A stretch of 64,000 nucleotides of DNA from Catellatospora vulcania (GCF_009720385.1 NZ_WARX01000020.1:62001-126000), one strand, 5' to 3'; shown: positions 8,470-19,567, numbered from the stretch's first letter. A program made the numbers and translations. Notes: generated from the sequence alone by a model not told the origin.

Positions 8470-9216
8470 ATGGGCAAACTGACAGGGCGAGTAGCGGTCG
8501 TCACCGGCGCCTCGAAGGGCATCGGAGCCGCGATCGCGAAGTCGCTGGCGCGAGAAGGCGCTTCAGTGGTTGTCAACTACTCCTCCAGCAAAGCGGGAGC
8601 AGAAGCCACCGTCGCGGCGATCACCGACGCCGGCGGGCAGGCGATGGCCGTCGCCGCGGACGTCACCAGCGCCGAGCAGGCTGAGCACCTCATCGAGGTG
8701 GCGGTGGAGAAGTACGGCCGCTTGGACGTGCTCGTCAACAACTCCGGCGTATGGGAGTTCGGGCCGATCGAGGACATCACCGAGGAGAAGTTCCACTGGA
8801 TGTTCAACATCAACGTGCTGGGCAACCTGCTGACCACGCGGGCCGCGGTCAAGCATCTGAGCGAGGGCGGCAGCATCATCAACATCGGGTCGGGCGTCAG
8901 CCGCATCACTCCCGCCCAGAGCGCGATCTACAGCGCGACGAAGGCCGCAGTCGACGCGATCACCGGCGTGCTGTCCAAGGAACTGGGCTCCCGGCAGATC
9001 CGCGTCAACTCCGTCAATCCCGGCCTGGTTGAGACCGAGGGCTATCAGAGCACCGGAGTGCAGGGCTCGGACCTCGAGACCGATCTCGTCCGGCAGACGC
9101 CGTTGGGTCGGGCTGGGCGGCCCGAGGACATCGCGTCCATCGCGGTCTTCCTCGCCGGCGACGACTCGGCCTGGCTGACAGGCGAGCAGCTCATCGCCTC
9201 AGGTGGCCTGCGCTGA
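8470..9216 (+). CDS. Short-chain dehydrogenase/reductase, 248 aa
   Basis: Second classical SDR, similar to 3-oxoacyl-ACP reductase (FabG-like) proteins. Visible are TGASKGIG (12-19), NNSG in place of NNAG (90-93), the triad Ser141, Tyr154, Lys158, and the C-terminal PEDIASIAVFLAGDDSAWLTGE. An Asn-Tyr-Ser-Ser-Ser stretch after beta-2 suggests NADP(H). ATG 8470 is chosen because homology starts there; the frame is open further upstream but shows no protein-like sequence. It lies 240 bp downstream of the TetR gene in the same orientation and may belong to the same regulon. Substrate not inferable. Confidence 0.9.
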   Translation: MGKLTGRVAVVTGASKGIGAAIAKSLAREGASVVVNYSSSKAGAEATVAAITDAGGQAMAVAADVTSAEQAEHLIEVAVEKYGRLDVLVNNSGVWEFGPIEDITEEKFHWMFNINVLGNLLTTRAAVKHLSEGGSIINIGSGVSRITPAQSAIYSATKAAVDAITGVLSKELGSRQIRVNSVNPGLVETEGYQSTGVQGSDLETDLVRQTPLGRAGRPEDIASIAVFLAGDDSAWLTGEQLIASGGLR

Positions 9217-9344
9217 TCTTTTGTTACACCGGCACATCGAGTTTGCCAAACGCGGCGAGGCCACGTCTGGGAAGCAGCGCGAGCGGTTCCGCCTGCGGTC
9301 CGCCGACGGAGGCGACGTGTCCGAGCGCGAGCAGAGGGGCCGCC

Positions 9345-9876
9345 ATGACCGGCATTAACGAACTGACTGAGCGCAACGCCGAATTCGCGGCCAGCCGGTT
9401 CATCGCCGACCTGACCATCAACCCACCGGAATCCTGATGGTCATCGGTAGCGTCGACCCGCGCGTAGACCCGACCTACATCCTCGGGCTGCAGCAGGGTG
9501 AGGCTGCCGTCATCCGAAACGTGGGAGGCCGGATCACTCCGGCCACGCTGCGCACGATGGCTATGCTCGGCAAGGTCGGGCAGGCCAACGCCGGTAGCCG
9601 CCGCGCGGGCGACTGGAATCTGGCCATTGCATCACACCGACTGCGACATGACGGACCTGTCTGCGTTCCCGGACCTGCTCGCCGCATACTTCGAGATCCC
9701 GTTGGGCGAACTCGAGGGCAAAGCCGTCAGCGACCCCATCGCATCCGTAAACGTCGATGTTGACGTCGTCCGGCGCGCGATCCAGGCCCCCGCGTACCTG
9801 GTGACAGGGCTTGTATGACGTCCACACCGGAACAGTCGAGACTGCCGCCGGGCCCTTCACACTTCGCGCCGAGTAG
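9345..9876 (+). pseudogene. Beta-carbonic anhydrase-like gene broken by several frameshifts
   Basis: The remnant can be followed through three frames. It begins MTGINELTERNAEFAASRF, hits a stop at 9434-9436, and resumes at 9437 with MVIGSVDPRVDPTYILGLQ and EAAVIRNVGGRITPA. It shifts again near 9620-9640 into LHHTDCDMTDLSAFPDLL, DYFEIP-like and APAYLVTGL, and after a final shift near 9816 ends YDVHTGTVETAAGPF with TAG at 9876. The order matches a beta-carbonic anhydrase-like protein. Besides the frameshifts, the zinc-binding Cys of the CxDPR motif reads Ser, and the usual HTDCG reads HTDCD. Each is expected to destroy zinc binding. This is an old pseudogene of a different subgroup from the remnant at 4489. 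Confidence 0.78.
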
Positions 9877-10249
9877 ACGCCCAGGACCCCTTCGCCCAAC
9901 CCCGACAGGCCAGCCATCGTTGCTGGCGAGGGTCTCGCGGGTCGACCACGCGTCGGTGATGTCGCTTGCGACATCGGGGAGCAGTCGCGGGAAAGCACGG
10001 GACCATGGGCGTCGGGGCGTGGTCGGCGGACGTTCCGCGTACAGCTGGCGGGCCAGGCCCGACCCTCGAGACCGACTGATCCGCGCCCTGCCCTCATGGC
10101 TGCTACCCGAAGACCTGCAGCTGTTTACCTTGCGCCGTGCTCGCCCTGCCGTCCCACCGCGCGCAAGCGCCGCAAGCGCCGCAAGCACAACCACAAGCGG
10201 CCGGCGGGCAGCCGGCGGCCGGCTGTGCCGGTCGGCGCAGAGCCTTAAC
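9877..10249. other. 373-bp stretch with no convincing gene
   Basis: Open frames on both strands are short, arginine-rich and lack start signals. A 9-bp unit AAGCGCCGC is repeated in tandem around 10165-10190. It looks like the decayed end of the accessory block that starts near 4.5 kb. Confidence 0.45.
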
Positions 10250-10298
10250 AAGGAGGGCACCTTCTACATCGAAAAGCGATAAGAAGGTGCCCTTCCTT
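10250..10298. terminator. Hairpin terminator, family F copy 2
   Basis: AAGGAGGGCACCTTCT (10250-10265) pairs with AGAAGGTGCCCTTCCTT (10282-10298) around a short loop. It lies just downstream of the LysE gene's stop (minus strand), where a terminator is expected. The stem shares its sequence with the hairpins at 3257 and 14365. Confidence 0.75.
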
Positions 10299-10306
10299 CG
10301 GAGCGG

Positions 10307-10951
10307 TCAGGCGGAGGCGGGGCGGGTGTGGTCGGTGGCCATGCGGATGGCGAGGGCGCCGAGGACGGTGCCCATCAGGTAGCGCTGGGCGCGGAGCCAC
10401 ACCGGGCGGCCGGAGAGGAAGCCCGCGATCGTGCCCGCGGCCAGCGCGATCAGCCCGTTGACGGTGACGGCGACGATGATCTGCACCGCGCCGAGCAGGA
10501 ATCCCTGCGCCAGCACGTGCCCGGCCTCCGGCTGGATGAACTGGGGGATCAGCGAGAGGTACATGATGGCGATCTTCGGGTTGAGCAGGCTGGTGACCAG
10601 CCCCATCGTGAACAGCCGCCGGTTCGAATCCGGTGGCAGCACCGTCGGCTCGAACACCGACAGACCGCCCGGCCGCAGGGCTTTGAAAGCCAACCAGCCG
10701 AGGTATCCCGCACCGGCGAGCTTGACCGCGAGGTAGAGCGACGGCACTGCCACGAACAGCGCCGAGAGCCCCAGGTTCGTGGCGGTCAGGTAGACGAGGA
10801 AGCCCGCCGCGACCCCGGCCAGCGAGATCAGCCCCGCCCGCCGCCCCTGGGTGATGCTGCGCGACACCAGGTACATCATGTTCGGCCCCGGGGTGAGCAC
10901 CATGGCCAGCGCCACCGCGAACACCCCGAGAACCGCGCCCGAAGAGATCAT
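10307..10951 (-). CDS. LysE family amino-acid/metabolite exporter, 214 aa
   Basis: Inner-membrane exporter of the LysE/RhtB superfamily. It has about six hydrophobic segments and the family signature near the N-terminus, ALAMVLTPGPNMMYLVSRS, followed by GRRAGLISLAGVAAGF. SLLNPKIAIMYLSLIPQF in the middle is the second family mark. ATG 10951 is used because the signature follows at the normal distance; the frame is open 63 bases upstream without typical sequence. Monocistronic, ended by the family F hairpin. The exported compound cannot be read from sequence; homologues move basic or neutral amino acids such as threonine and homoserine lactone. Confidence 0.9.
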   Translation of the reverse strand: MISSGAVLGVFAVALAMVLTPGPNMMYLVSRSITQGRRAGLISLAGVAAGFLVYLTATNLGLSALFVAVPSLYLAVKLAGAGYLGWLAFKALRPGGLSVFEPTVLPPDSNRRLFTMGLVTSLLNPKIAIMYLSLIPQFIQPEAGHVLAQGFLLGAVQIIVAVTVNGLIALAAGTIAGFLSGRPVWLRAQRYLMGTVLGALAIRMATDHTRPASA

Positions 10952-11030
10952 GACCCGACCGTCCCACCCCCACCCGGCCACGGTGAAGCACCAATCCTCA
11001 CCATGTGGCCCCAACGGGTCAGCGCAGATC

Positions 11031-11086
11031 GATCATGAAGTCAGGGCAGCGACACGCCGTCGAACCTGCCCGTAAGTTCATGATCA
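11031..11086. repeat. Dispersed palindrome family A, copy 2
   Basis: GATCATGAAG to TTCATGATCA with the family core GCGACACGCCGTCGA. It lies between the LysE start and the VOC stop, 20 bp downstream of the VOC gene's stop codon. Confidence 0.85.
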
Positions 11087-11105
11087 ACGCGAACTGCGCT
11101 GGGCG

Positions 11106-11468
11106 TCAGGAGGCCTCGACCAGGACGAATTCGAGGCGGTTGGCGTGGGGGTCTTCGGTGTGGAAGCGGCGGATGCCGGGGACCTCGTCGTTGCCCCAGG
11201 TGACGGGATAGCCGGCGGCGCTGAGGCGGGCGGCGAGGGTGTCGAGGTCGGGGCGGAGGAGGGCGGGGTGGGCCTTGCGGGCGGGGTGGAAGTCGTCTTC
11301 GACGCCGAGGTGCAGCTCACTGCCGTACTCGTCGATGAACCAGCAGCCGCCGCGTACCGCGAGCGCCGGGGGTTTGGGTTTCTCGGTCATGCCGAGGACG
11401 CCGACGTAGAAGCCGCGCAGCACGTCCTCGCTGCCCCGCGGGCAGGCGACCTGTACGTGGTGAATCAC
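11106..11468 (-). CDS. VOC (glyoxalase/bleomycin-resistance fold) protein, 120 aa
   Basis: Small cytosolic protein of the vicinal-oxygen-chelate fold: two beta-alpha-beta-beta-beta units, with HHVQVACPRGSEDVLRGFYVGVLG at the start and a second unit ending DPHANRLEFV. Candidate metal residues are His3 or His4, His in SELHLG, and Glu in LEFVL. GTG 11468 is preferred because the fold starts there; the longer reading uses TTG 11504. The ending is like that of lactoylglutathione-lyase relatives, but the family includes dioxygenases and antibiotic-binding proteins, so no activity is assigned. It is divergent from acnA with a short shared promoter region. Confidence 0.82.
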   Translation of the reverse strand: MIHHVQVACPRGSEDVLRGFYVGVLGMTEKPKPPALAVRGGCWFIDEYGSELHLGVEDDFHPARKAHPALLRPDLDTLAARLSAAGYPVTWGNDEVPGIRRFHTEDPHANRLEFVLVEAS

Positions 11469-11540
11469 ATCCCGGAGTCTGGCACGGACTTGCGCGGCAA
11501 ACAAGACGGACGTACGGTTTGAGTGACGGCGACGTTGCCA

Positions 11541-11556
11541 GTAAGCCTTGCCTTAC
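11541..11556. promoter_or_regulatory. Inverted repeat in the acnA promoter, candidate AcnR site
   Basis: GTAAG-N6-CTTAC, extended by CCA and CTGG flanks, lies 66 bp upstream of the acnA start. AcnR-type repressors bind an inverted repeat with CAG and CTG ends in front of aconitase genes, and an acnR homologue lies at 21197. It also resembles a weak IdeR/DmdR iron box. Which protein binds is undecided. Confidence 0.4.
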
Positions 11557-11622
11557 CTGGTCGCGCGCCAGCCTCTGCGAAAGACTTCAGGTTGTAACAG
11601 ACCCGCTGTGAAGGAGTACGAC

Positions 11623-14346
<2,724 letters not shown>

Positions 14347-14364
14347 CGAGCCCCGTCTAGGGAC

Positions 14365-14415
14365 TAAGAAGGGCACCTTCTACATCGCGAAGCGATGTAG
14401 AAGGTGCCCTTCTTA
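14365..14415. terminator. acnA terminator, family F copy 3, perfect hairpin
   Basis: A perfect 24-bp stem (14365-14388 with 14392-14415) closes on a GAA loop, 18 bp after the acnA stop. The stem contains AAGAAGGGCACCTTCT and ends in TTAA. It is the best-preserved member of family F. Confidence 0.85.
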
Positions 14416-14779
14416 ACGCACAGCCGTCGCCTGCGCAGGCCGGGAGGCCGCGGCGCGGTCGGCGAGGTCGCCTCGGGCGGCGGCGATGAGCTGGTCGGTG
14501 ACGGTGTCCGTGTCGGTGACGTGCGGTGGCGGGCAGGCGGCTCGCTGTCCGGCGGACAGGGCGCGGCGACGACGGCGGGGCGCGGCCCTGGCGGCCTGGG
14601 GGGCGCCCTGGGCGGTTCGCGCGGTTCGTGGCGGTTCGAGGGGCGTGGAAAGCCGTGGTGATCGCTGTTTGGTGCCATGATCTGCGGTCCAGCCTGAGGA
14701 AGTGACACGAAACAGCGATCTTGGGAGCTCGCGGCGCAGCGTCTTGGGAGCCGCAACGCCGCGCGGTTAAGGTCGTTGC
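14416..14779. other. 364-bp spacer without a clear gene, containing palindrome D1
   Basis: GC-rich with weak codon periodicity on the minus strand: a frame ends DQLIAAARGDLADRAAASR just before 14416, but it has no start signal or recognisable domain. The right half holds the family D palindrome at 14660-14720. Confidence 0.4.
14660..14720. repeat. Dispersed palindrome family D, copy 1
   Basis: GATCGCTGTTT (14660-14670) and AAACAGCGATC (14710-14720) are perfect 11-bp arms around a 39-base interior. The copy at 47808 has the same arm core and the same 39-base interior length. Confidence 0.8.
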
Positions 14780-15739
14780 ATGAGCAACGTTGAGACGCGG
14801 CCGGTGGAGACTGCTTGCGGGCACGAGCCGGTGCCGGACGGGCCGACCCATGAGCTGCTCCCGGGACGCGAAGTCGTGCTCGGCGGCCCGCGCGGCATGA
14901 TGGTCAGCCGCACCCTGCCGCACAAGGACCGGCGCATGGTTGGCGCGTGGTGCTTCGTCGACCAGTACGGTCCCGCCGACCACGACATGCGTGTCGCGCC
15001 CCATCCGCACACCGGCCTGCAGACGGTCAGCTGGCTGGTGGCCGGCGAGGTATTGCACCGCGACAGCATCGGCAGCACCGCGCTCATCCGACCCGGCCAA
15101 CTCAACCTGATGACCGCCGGGCACGGCATCTCGCACTCCGAGGAATCGCCTGTCCCGCGCACCGAACTGCTGCACGGCGTGCAGTTGTGGGTCGCGCTGC
15201 CGGACGGGGCGCGGTCCGTCGCCCCGGCCTTCGAGCACCACCCCGACCTGCCCGTCGTCGAGCGGCCCGGCGTCACCGTGACGGTGATCATGGGCGAACT
15301 GGACGGGGTCGTGTCGCCTGCGACGGCGTACACCCCGCTGGTCGGCGCGGAAGCCGCACTCGCCGCAGGCGCGCAGGTCACGCTGCCGCTACGGCCCGAT
15401 TTCGAGTACGCGGCGCTGGTGCTCGACGGCGCGGCCCAGGTCGACGGCGTACCGCTGGAGCCGGGCACCCTGCTGTACCTCGGGCGCGAGCGGGCGTCGC
15501 TCGACCTGGCCGCGGACGCACCCGCGCGGGTGCTGCTGCTCGGCGGGGAGCCGTTCGAGGAGGAGATCGTGATGTGGTGGAACTTCGTCGGGCGCAGCCA
15601 CGACGACGTCGCCGCCGCGCGCGAGCAGTGGACGGCCGCCGACCCGCGCTTCGGCGAGGTGACCGGCTACGACGGGCCGCCGCTGCCCGCTCCGACGCTG
15701 CCGAACACCCCGCTCAAGCCGCGCGGCCGCCGCCGCTGA
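14780..15739 (+). CDS. Pirin family protein, 319 aa
   Basis: Second pirin, from the branch with an N-terminal HELLPGREVVLGG and a tryptophan-rich end (EEEIVMWWNFVGRSHDDV). Metal ligands are present: His75 and His77 in APHPHTGLQTV, and His119/Glu121 in GHGISHSEE. ATG 14780 opens the homology; weak AAGG lies upstream. The C-terminal WWNFVGRS motif is characteristic of this pirin branch (YhaK-like relatives lack it). It stands between palindrome D1 and the convergent epimerase gene. Some pirins oxidise quercetin or sense redox state; no role can be given here. It is not a recent duplicate of the pirin at 3371. Confidence 0.92.
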   Translation: MSNVETRPVETACGHEPVPDGPTHELLPGREVVLGGPRGMMVSRTLPHKDRRMVGAWCFVDQYGPADHDMRVAPHPHTGLQTVSWLVAGEVLHRDSIGSTALIRPGQLNLMTAGHGISHSEESPVPRTELLHGVQLWVALPDGARSVAPAFEHHPDLPVVERPGVTVTVIMGELDGVVSPATAYTPLVGAEAALAAGAQVTLPLRPDFEYAALVLDGAAQVDGVPLEPGTLLYLGRERASLDLAADAPARVLLLGGEPFEEEIVMWWNFVGRSHDDVAAAREQWTAADPRFGEVTGYDGPPLPAPTLPNTPLKPRGRRR

Positions 15740-15765
15740 CAGCAGGTGCCTCGTCGTGTTCACCG

Positions 15766-16704
15766 TCAGCAGGGGTACCGGTCGGACGCACCCCCGATCA
15801 CCCAGCGGTAGGTCTTCCTGACTCCCTCGCTTACATCAGCCACCGGGCGGTACGCGAGATCGCGACGGGCGGCCTCGATCGCCAGACAGCTTCGCCTGGC
15901 CTCGCCACGTCGTGCCGGCCGGAACACGGGCTTCACCGCCCGTCCCGCCAGGACCGAGAACGCCGACAGCAGGTCAAGCAGACTGCTCTCGATCCCGGTG
16001 CCGATGTTCCAGACACCGGGCATCTCCACCCGGCCGGCCTTGACCAGCGCCTCGACCACATCTGCCACATACACGAAATCCCGTGTCTGGAGCCCGTCCC
16101 CGAAGATTACGGGTCGCACGCCGGCGGCGACACTCCGTGCGAAGATCGAGACCACACCTGCCTCTCCCGACGGATCCTGCCGAGGTCCGTACACGTTGCC
16201 CAGTCGCAGAATCCGATGCCGGGTGCCGTACAGCAGGTTGAACTGCCGGACATACGCCTCAGCACACAGTTTGGCCGTACCGTACGGCGAAATCGGCTCA
16301 GGCGCGTCGTTTTCGCTGATCGGAATGGTGATCGACCCGCCGTGGATCGCCCCACCGCTGGAGGCGAACACCACCGGAGTTCCGGCCCGTGACGCGAGGT
16401 CGAGCAGGATGACCGTGCCCAGCACGTTGACGGACGCGTCGATCGCGGGCGCACTCATCGAGATGCGCACGTCTGCCTGCGCGGCGAGATGGTAGACGAG
16501 ATCGGGTCGCGCTTTGTCGAAGGCCTCCGCGACGAGGTCGGCGGCGACCACGCTGCCAACGATCAGATCGGTTCGCTCGTTCAAGCGCGCGGCCCGGCCC
16601 GCCGAGAGGTCGTCCAGAACCGTCACGTCGTCGCCTCGCTCGACGAGCGCGTCGACGAGATGGGAGCCGATGAAGCCGGCGCCACCCGTCACCATCACCC
16701 TCAT
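15766..16704 (-). CDS. NAD-dependent nucleotide-sugar epimerase/dehydratase, 312 aa
   Basis: Extended SDR of the GalE/RmlB type acting on nucleotide-sugars. The NAD-binding glycine motif GGAGFIG is at 7-13, an Asp pair (VLDDLSAG) selects NAD, YHLAAQADVR follows at 71-80, and the catalytic Ser115/116, Tyr141, Lys145 are in place (SPYGTAK). NVYGPRQDPSGEAGVVSIF and RDFVYVADVV are typical for UDP-glucose 4-epimerase-like proteins. ATG 16704 starts directly at beta-1. No glycosyltransferases are next to it, so the pathway (wall polysaccharide or a natural product sugar) is open. The slightly lower GC of this gene compared with neighbours may hint at separate origin. Confidence 0.9.
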   Translation of the reverse strand: MRVMVTGGAGFIGSHLVDALVERGDDVTVLDDLSAGRAARLNERTDLIVGSVVAADLVAEAFDKARPDLVYHLAAQADVRISMSAPAIDASVNVLGTVILLDLASRAGTPVVFASSGGAIHGGSITIPISENDAPEPISPYGTAKLCAEAYVRQFNLLYGTRHRILRLGNVYGPRQDPSGEAGVVSIFARSVAAGVRPVIFGDGLQTRDFVYVADVVEALVKAGRVEMPGVWNIGTGIESSLLDLLSAFSVLAGRAVKPVFRPARRGEARRSCLAIEAARRDLAYRPVADVSEGVRKTYRWVIGGASDRYPC

Positions 16705-16846
16705 ACTGCGTCACCTCACGAGGCTGCAAAGAACACGTTCCGATCGGTACGCGAAACGACACTGCCACCAATGATCGAAATCAGGCAATGCGTTTCGGCC
16801 CGCCGATGCCTCTGCCGCTCACACGGTGGGACGCAGCTCAGTCCGT

Positions 16847-17449
16847 TCAGGCCGACGGCGGGCCGAACGTCGGCGGCGTCTCGCGGAGCTGACGCTGCAT
16901 CGGGGCCGCCTCGGTCAGGTCCACCACCGGCACCCGGGACGCGAAGTAACCCACCGCCGTGGTCAGCGCCGCCTTGTCCAGTCGCCACCCGAACGCCGGC
17001 CGGCTCGCCAGCACGACCTCGGTCGGCACGTGCCAGAACGTGGCGGCGACGCTCGCGGGCATGGACGGCCGCAGCGGCGCGACGCCGTCGACCCCCTGCA
17101 CCCCGAGGTACGTGGTGACGAACAGGCCCTGGTGGATCCGGAACAGGTAGATCTCGCTGATCGCCGACCACGGCACGAACGCGCTGGTCCGGGCGTAGAT
17201 CAGGGGACGTCCGCCGAACATGATGCCGTCGGCGTCGACCCGCAGGCCCGGTTTGCCGCCCAGGATCAGCGGGAGGTACAGCGCGAGCAGGGTGCCCGGC
17301 AGCGCCACGCCGACGGCCAGCAGCACGACCGTGACGTCCTCGGGCAGGCCCGGCAGCAGGCCCGCGAGGAACGCGAGCACTCCCACGCCGAGCATGGTGA
17401 GGGTGAGCCGGCCGAACCGGAACGGGGCGACGTACGTGAACGACGACAT
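16847..17449 (-). CDS. Membrane protein with bacterial PH-like domain, 200 aa
   Basis: Protein of unknown function. Two hydrophobic segments (about residues 12-32 and 36-60) form a hairpin through the membrane. A beta-rich region follows: GLRVDADGIMFGGRPLIYAR, VPWSAISEIYLFRI and the later KAALTTAVGYFA. This order (two helices, then a strand containing a VPW motif) is typical of bacterial PH-domain membrane proteins. ATG 17449 is chosen; the frame continues upstream into palindrome B1, which is clearly not protein. The C-terminal 25 residues are Pro/Thr-rich and probably disordered. Confidence 0.75.
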   Translation of the reverse strand: MSSFTYVAPFRFGRLTLTMLGVGVLAFLAGLLPGLPEDVTVVLLAVGVALPGTLLALYLPLILGGKPGLRVDADGIMFGGRPLIYARTSAFVPWSAISEIYLFRIHQGLFVTTYLGVQGVDGVAPLRPSMPASVAATFWHVPTEVVLASRPAFGWRLDKAALTTAVGYFASRVPVVDLTEAAPMQRQLRETPPTFGPPSA

Positions 17450-17519
17450 CGGGTGATCATCGCGGCCCGCCCTCGCCGCCGCAAGACCCGCTTCCCGGCG
17501 TACCCAGGATGCGCCGACC

Positions 17520-17583
17520 TGCCTGGCAATCGGGCGTATGCTGCCCACTCTTTCGCCCGATTGCCAGGCAAACTCAATGATCA
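17520..17583. repeat. Dispersed palindrome family B, copy 1
   Basis: TGCCTGGCAATCGGGCG (17520-17536) and its exact complement (17554-17570) are 17-bp perfect arms with a 17-base loop, followed by TGATCA. A relative is at 25260. It lies 25 bp past the RIO kinase stop, so it may terminate that transcript. Confidence 0.85.
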
Positions 17584-17608
17584 CGGCCGTGCGCCGGGCC
17601 CGCGATCG

Positions 17609-18538
17609 TCAGGTCCGCATGCCGGCTTCGGCCAGTAGTTCGGCCGTCAGGGCCGCTTCGTCCAGCCCGGACAGGCCGCGGGCGGTGAACCAGGTCGCGA
17701 CGTTGTGCACGTCGCGGGCCAGGAATCGCTTGCCCTGCGGGTTGGCCACCACGTCCACGATCTGCGGCAGGTCGATGATGACCAGCCGCCCCTCGTGCAC
17801 GAGGATGTTGTACGGCGACAGGTCGCCGTGCGCGTACCCGGCTCGGGCCAGCACGGTCAGGCCCAGCACCAGTTGCGACCACAGGTCGGCCAGGCCGGCC
17901 TCGTCGGTGCGCACCTGTGCCAGCCGCGGGGCCGCGGTGCCGTCGGGTGCGCCGATGAACTCCTGCAGCACCTCGGTGCCCAGGATCTGCACCGGGTACG
18001 GCGTGAACGGCGGCACGTCGAGCTGCCGCGCGATCTCCCAGAGCCGGGCCAGCGCGCCGAACTCGGCGGCCGCCCACTGTCCGGCGATGGCCTCCTTGCC
18101 GAACGCGCTGCGGTTGGCCATGGCCCGGTTGACCCGGGATTCCTTGTCCCGGCGGCCTTCGAGGTAGCCGGAGTCGCGGTGGAACATGCGGTGGTCGTGG
18201 CTGCGGTAGCGCTTGGCCGCCAGCAGGCAGCCGCGTTCGGTGCCGGGCACGTGGCGGTGCAGCAGGAAGACGTCGGCTTCCTTGCCGGTTTTCAGCACTC
18301 CGCGTTCCACGTCGACCGCGGCCAGCTCGGTGACGAGCCAGTCGGGATGGGGCTGTGGCCCGCGCTCGGTGGGGGTCGACAGGTCCCAGGTGGACCAGCG
18401 GTCACCGAATTCGGGCTTGTCGGGGGTTTCGTCCCACTCGACTTCTTCGGCGTGCGACTTCTCGAAGGTCAGTTCGTCGTCGTCGAAACGGTTCCGGCGG
18501 TTGACGCGGCCGGCGCGCGGAAAGTCGTGCTCTCGCAC
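17609..18538 (-). CDS. RIO-type serine protein kinase, 309 aa
   Basis: Atypical protein kinase of the RIO family; bacterial members' targets are largely unknown, while archaeal and eukaryotic ones act in ribosome assembly. Seen are the nucleotide-binding GKEADVF (85-91), Lys109 in AAKRY, a flexible RDSGYLEGRRDKE loop, the catalytic loop HGDLSPYNIL (Asp239, Asn244) and the metal-binding IIDLPQ (Asp256). RIO kinases have this DxPQ instead of DFG. An acidic N-terminal extension of about 60 residues (FDDDELTFEKSHAEEVEWDE) precedes the domain. It is followed by palindrome B1. The autophosphorylation or substrate site cannot be predicted. Confidence 0.92.
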   Translation of the reverse strand: MREHDFPRAGRVNRRNRFDDDELTFEKSHAEEVEWDETPDKPEFGDRWSTWDLSTPTERGPQPHPDWLVTELAAVDVERGVLKTGKEADVFLLHRHVPGTERGCLLAAKRYRSHDHRMFHRDSGYLEGRRDKESRVNRAMANRSAFGKEAIAGQWAAAEFGALARLWEIARQLDVPPFTPYPVQILGTEVLQEFIGAPDGTAAPRLAQVRTDEAGLADLWSQLVLGLTVLARAGYAHGDLSPYNILVHEGRLVIIDLPQIVDVVANPQGKRFLARDVHNVATWFTARGLSGLDEAALTAELLAEAGMRT

Positions 18539-18743
18539 TGGAAAAGCTCCTCGGTCGGAGAGAAGAAGTAAGAGGCGGAATGCGCGCAGCGCACAGCGAC
18601 GGCAACCATTCGGCTCAACCCCCTTCTCTCCCGACCCGGATCAGTTCCGGGATCTCGCACAACGCCGACGAGTCTTCCTTCGACCCCCGACCTCTGTCAA
18701 CCGATTTTCTCCTGCGACCCGCGCCACACCCGCCCACCAGAAA

Positions 18744-18800
18744 TGATCATGAAGTTGTGGCCGCGACACGCCGTCGACCCGTGCCATAAGTTCATGATCA
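18744..18800. repeat. Dispersed palindrome family A, copy 3
   Basis: 57 bp from TGATCATGAA to TTCATGATCA with core GCGACACGCCGTCGA. It lies 15 bp after the stop of the HAD gene (minus strand), upstream of the RIO kinase promoter. Confidence 0.85.
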
Positions 18801-18815
18801 ACCCATAGAACCGGG

Positions 18816-19484
18816 TCAGCGGGCCATGCGGTGGGGTGGGTCGGCGGCGAGGACGGCGGCTACGGCTTGGATGGCGCCTTCGACTATGCGGGTGGGGCCG
18901 AAGCGGCGCTCGGTCCACTGGCGGCCGCGGTGGATCCAGACGCTGGGGATGCCGATGGTGGTCGCGCCGCCGATGTCGGCTTCGGGGCTGTCGCCGATCA
19001 TCCAGGCGCCGCGCAGCCGCATCCGGGCCCGTTCCGCGGCGATCTCGAAGATGCGCGGGTTGGGTTTGCGGCAGTCGACCTCCTGCGAGACCACCCAGTC
19101 GGCCACGAAGCGGTCCAGGCCGGTACGCCGGATCTTGGCTTCCTGCTGGCGGGTCTCGCCGTTGGTGACTATCACCGGCACCCAGCCGGCCTCGGCGGCG
19201 ATGCGCAGCGCGGCGCCCACCATCGGGTCCAGCCGGGTCGCCTCGATCTGCCCCTCGTGCAGCTCCTCGACCAGGTCGATCACGGAGTTGCGCAGTCGAT
19301 AGCGGTCACGGATCGCGTCGGCCAGGTCCCAGCGCGAGGTCAGGCCGTCCGCGTCGGCGTCCACCAGCCAGTCGATGTCGTACGGCGGGGCGCTGATCTC
19401 GGACAGGAACCGAGTACCCCACATCCGGAAGGCGCCCTCGCGGTCGACCAGTGTGTTGTCGAGGTCCAACAGCAACAGAGGCAC
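18816..19484 (-). CDS. HAD-family phosphatase, 222 aa
   Basis: Haloacid-dehalogenase superfamily hydrolase, probably a small-molecule phosphatase. Motif I is DLDNTLVD with nucleophile Asp7 and Asp9, motif II VIVTNG (Thr), motif III Lys in CRKPNPRIF, and motif IV GDSPEADIGGA. A helical cap (about 15-85) between motifs I and II marks subclass I, as in phosphoglycolate phosphatase-like and YjjG-like nucleotidases. ATG 19484 begins with the first strand. Substrate undetermined. It is transcribed toward repeat A3, and the DUF2637 gene lies upstream on the same strand, 84 bp away. Confidence 0.88.
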   Translation of the reverse strand: MPLLLLDLDNTLVDREGAFRMWGTRFLSEISAPPYDIDWLVDADADGLTSRWDLADAIRDRYRLRNSVIDLVEELHEGQIEATRLDPMVGAALRIAAEAGWVPVIVTNGETRQQEAKIRRTGLDRFVADWVVSQEVDCRKPNPRIFEIAAERARMRLRGAWMIGDSPEADIGGATTIGIPSVWIHRGRQWTERRFGPTRIVEGAIQAVAAVLAADPPHRMAR

Positions 19485-19567
19485 GCGGGCACCTTACGTG
19501 ACTCAGGACACGCTGGTGAAGCCCCCCTTTGTGCGGGAAACGCAGCGGTAACGAAATCGATGCCTGC

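Noticed and set aside
5000-10249. Insertion sequence or integrase in the accessory block
   Set aside because: No transposase or recombinase frame and no terminal inverted repeats with target duplication were found.
10621-10631. GGTTCGAATCC, the sequence of a tRNA T-arm
   Set aside because: It lies inside the LysE coding sequence (DSNR codons); no acceptor, D- or anticodon arm can be folded around it.
11541-11556. IdeR/DmdR iron box before acnA
   Set aside because: Only a partial match to the 19-bp consensus; kept as a candidate AcnR inverted repeat instead.
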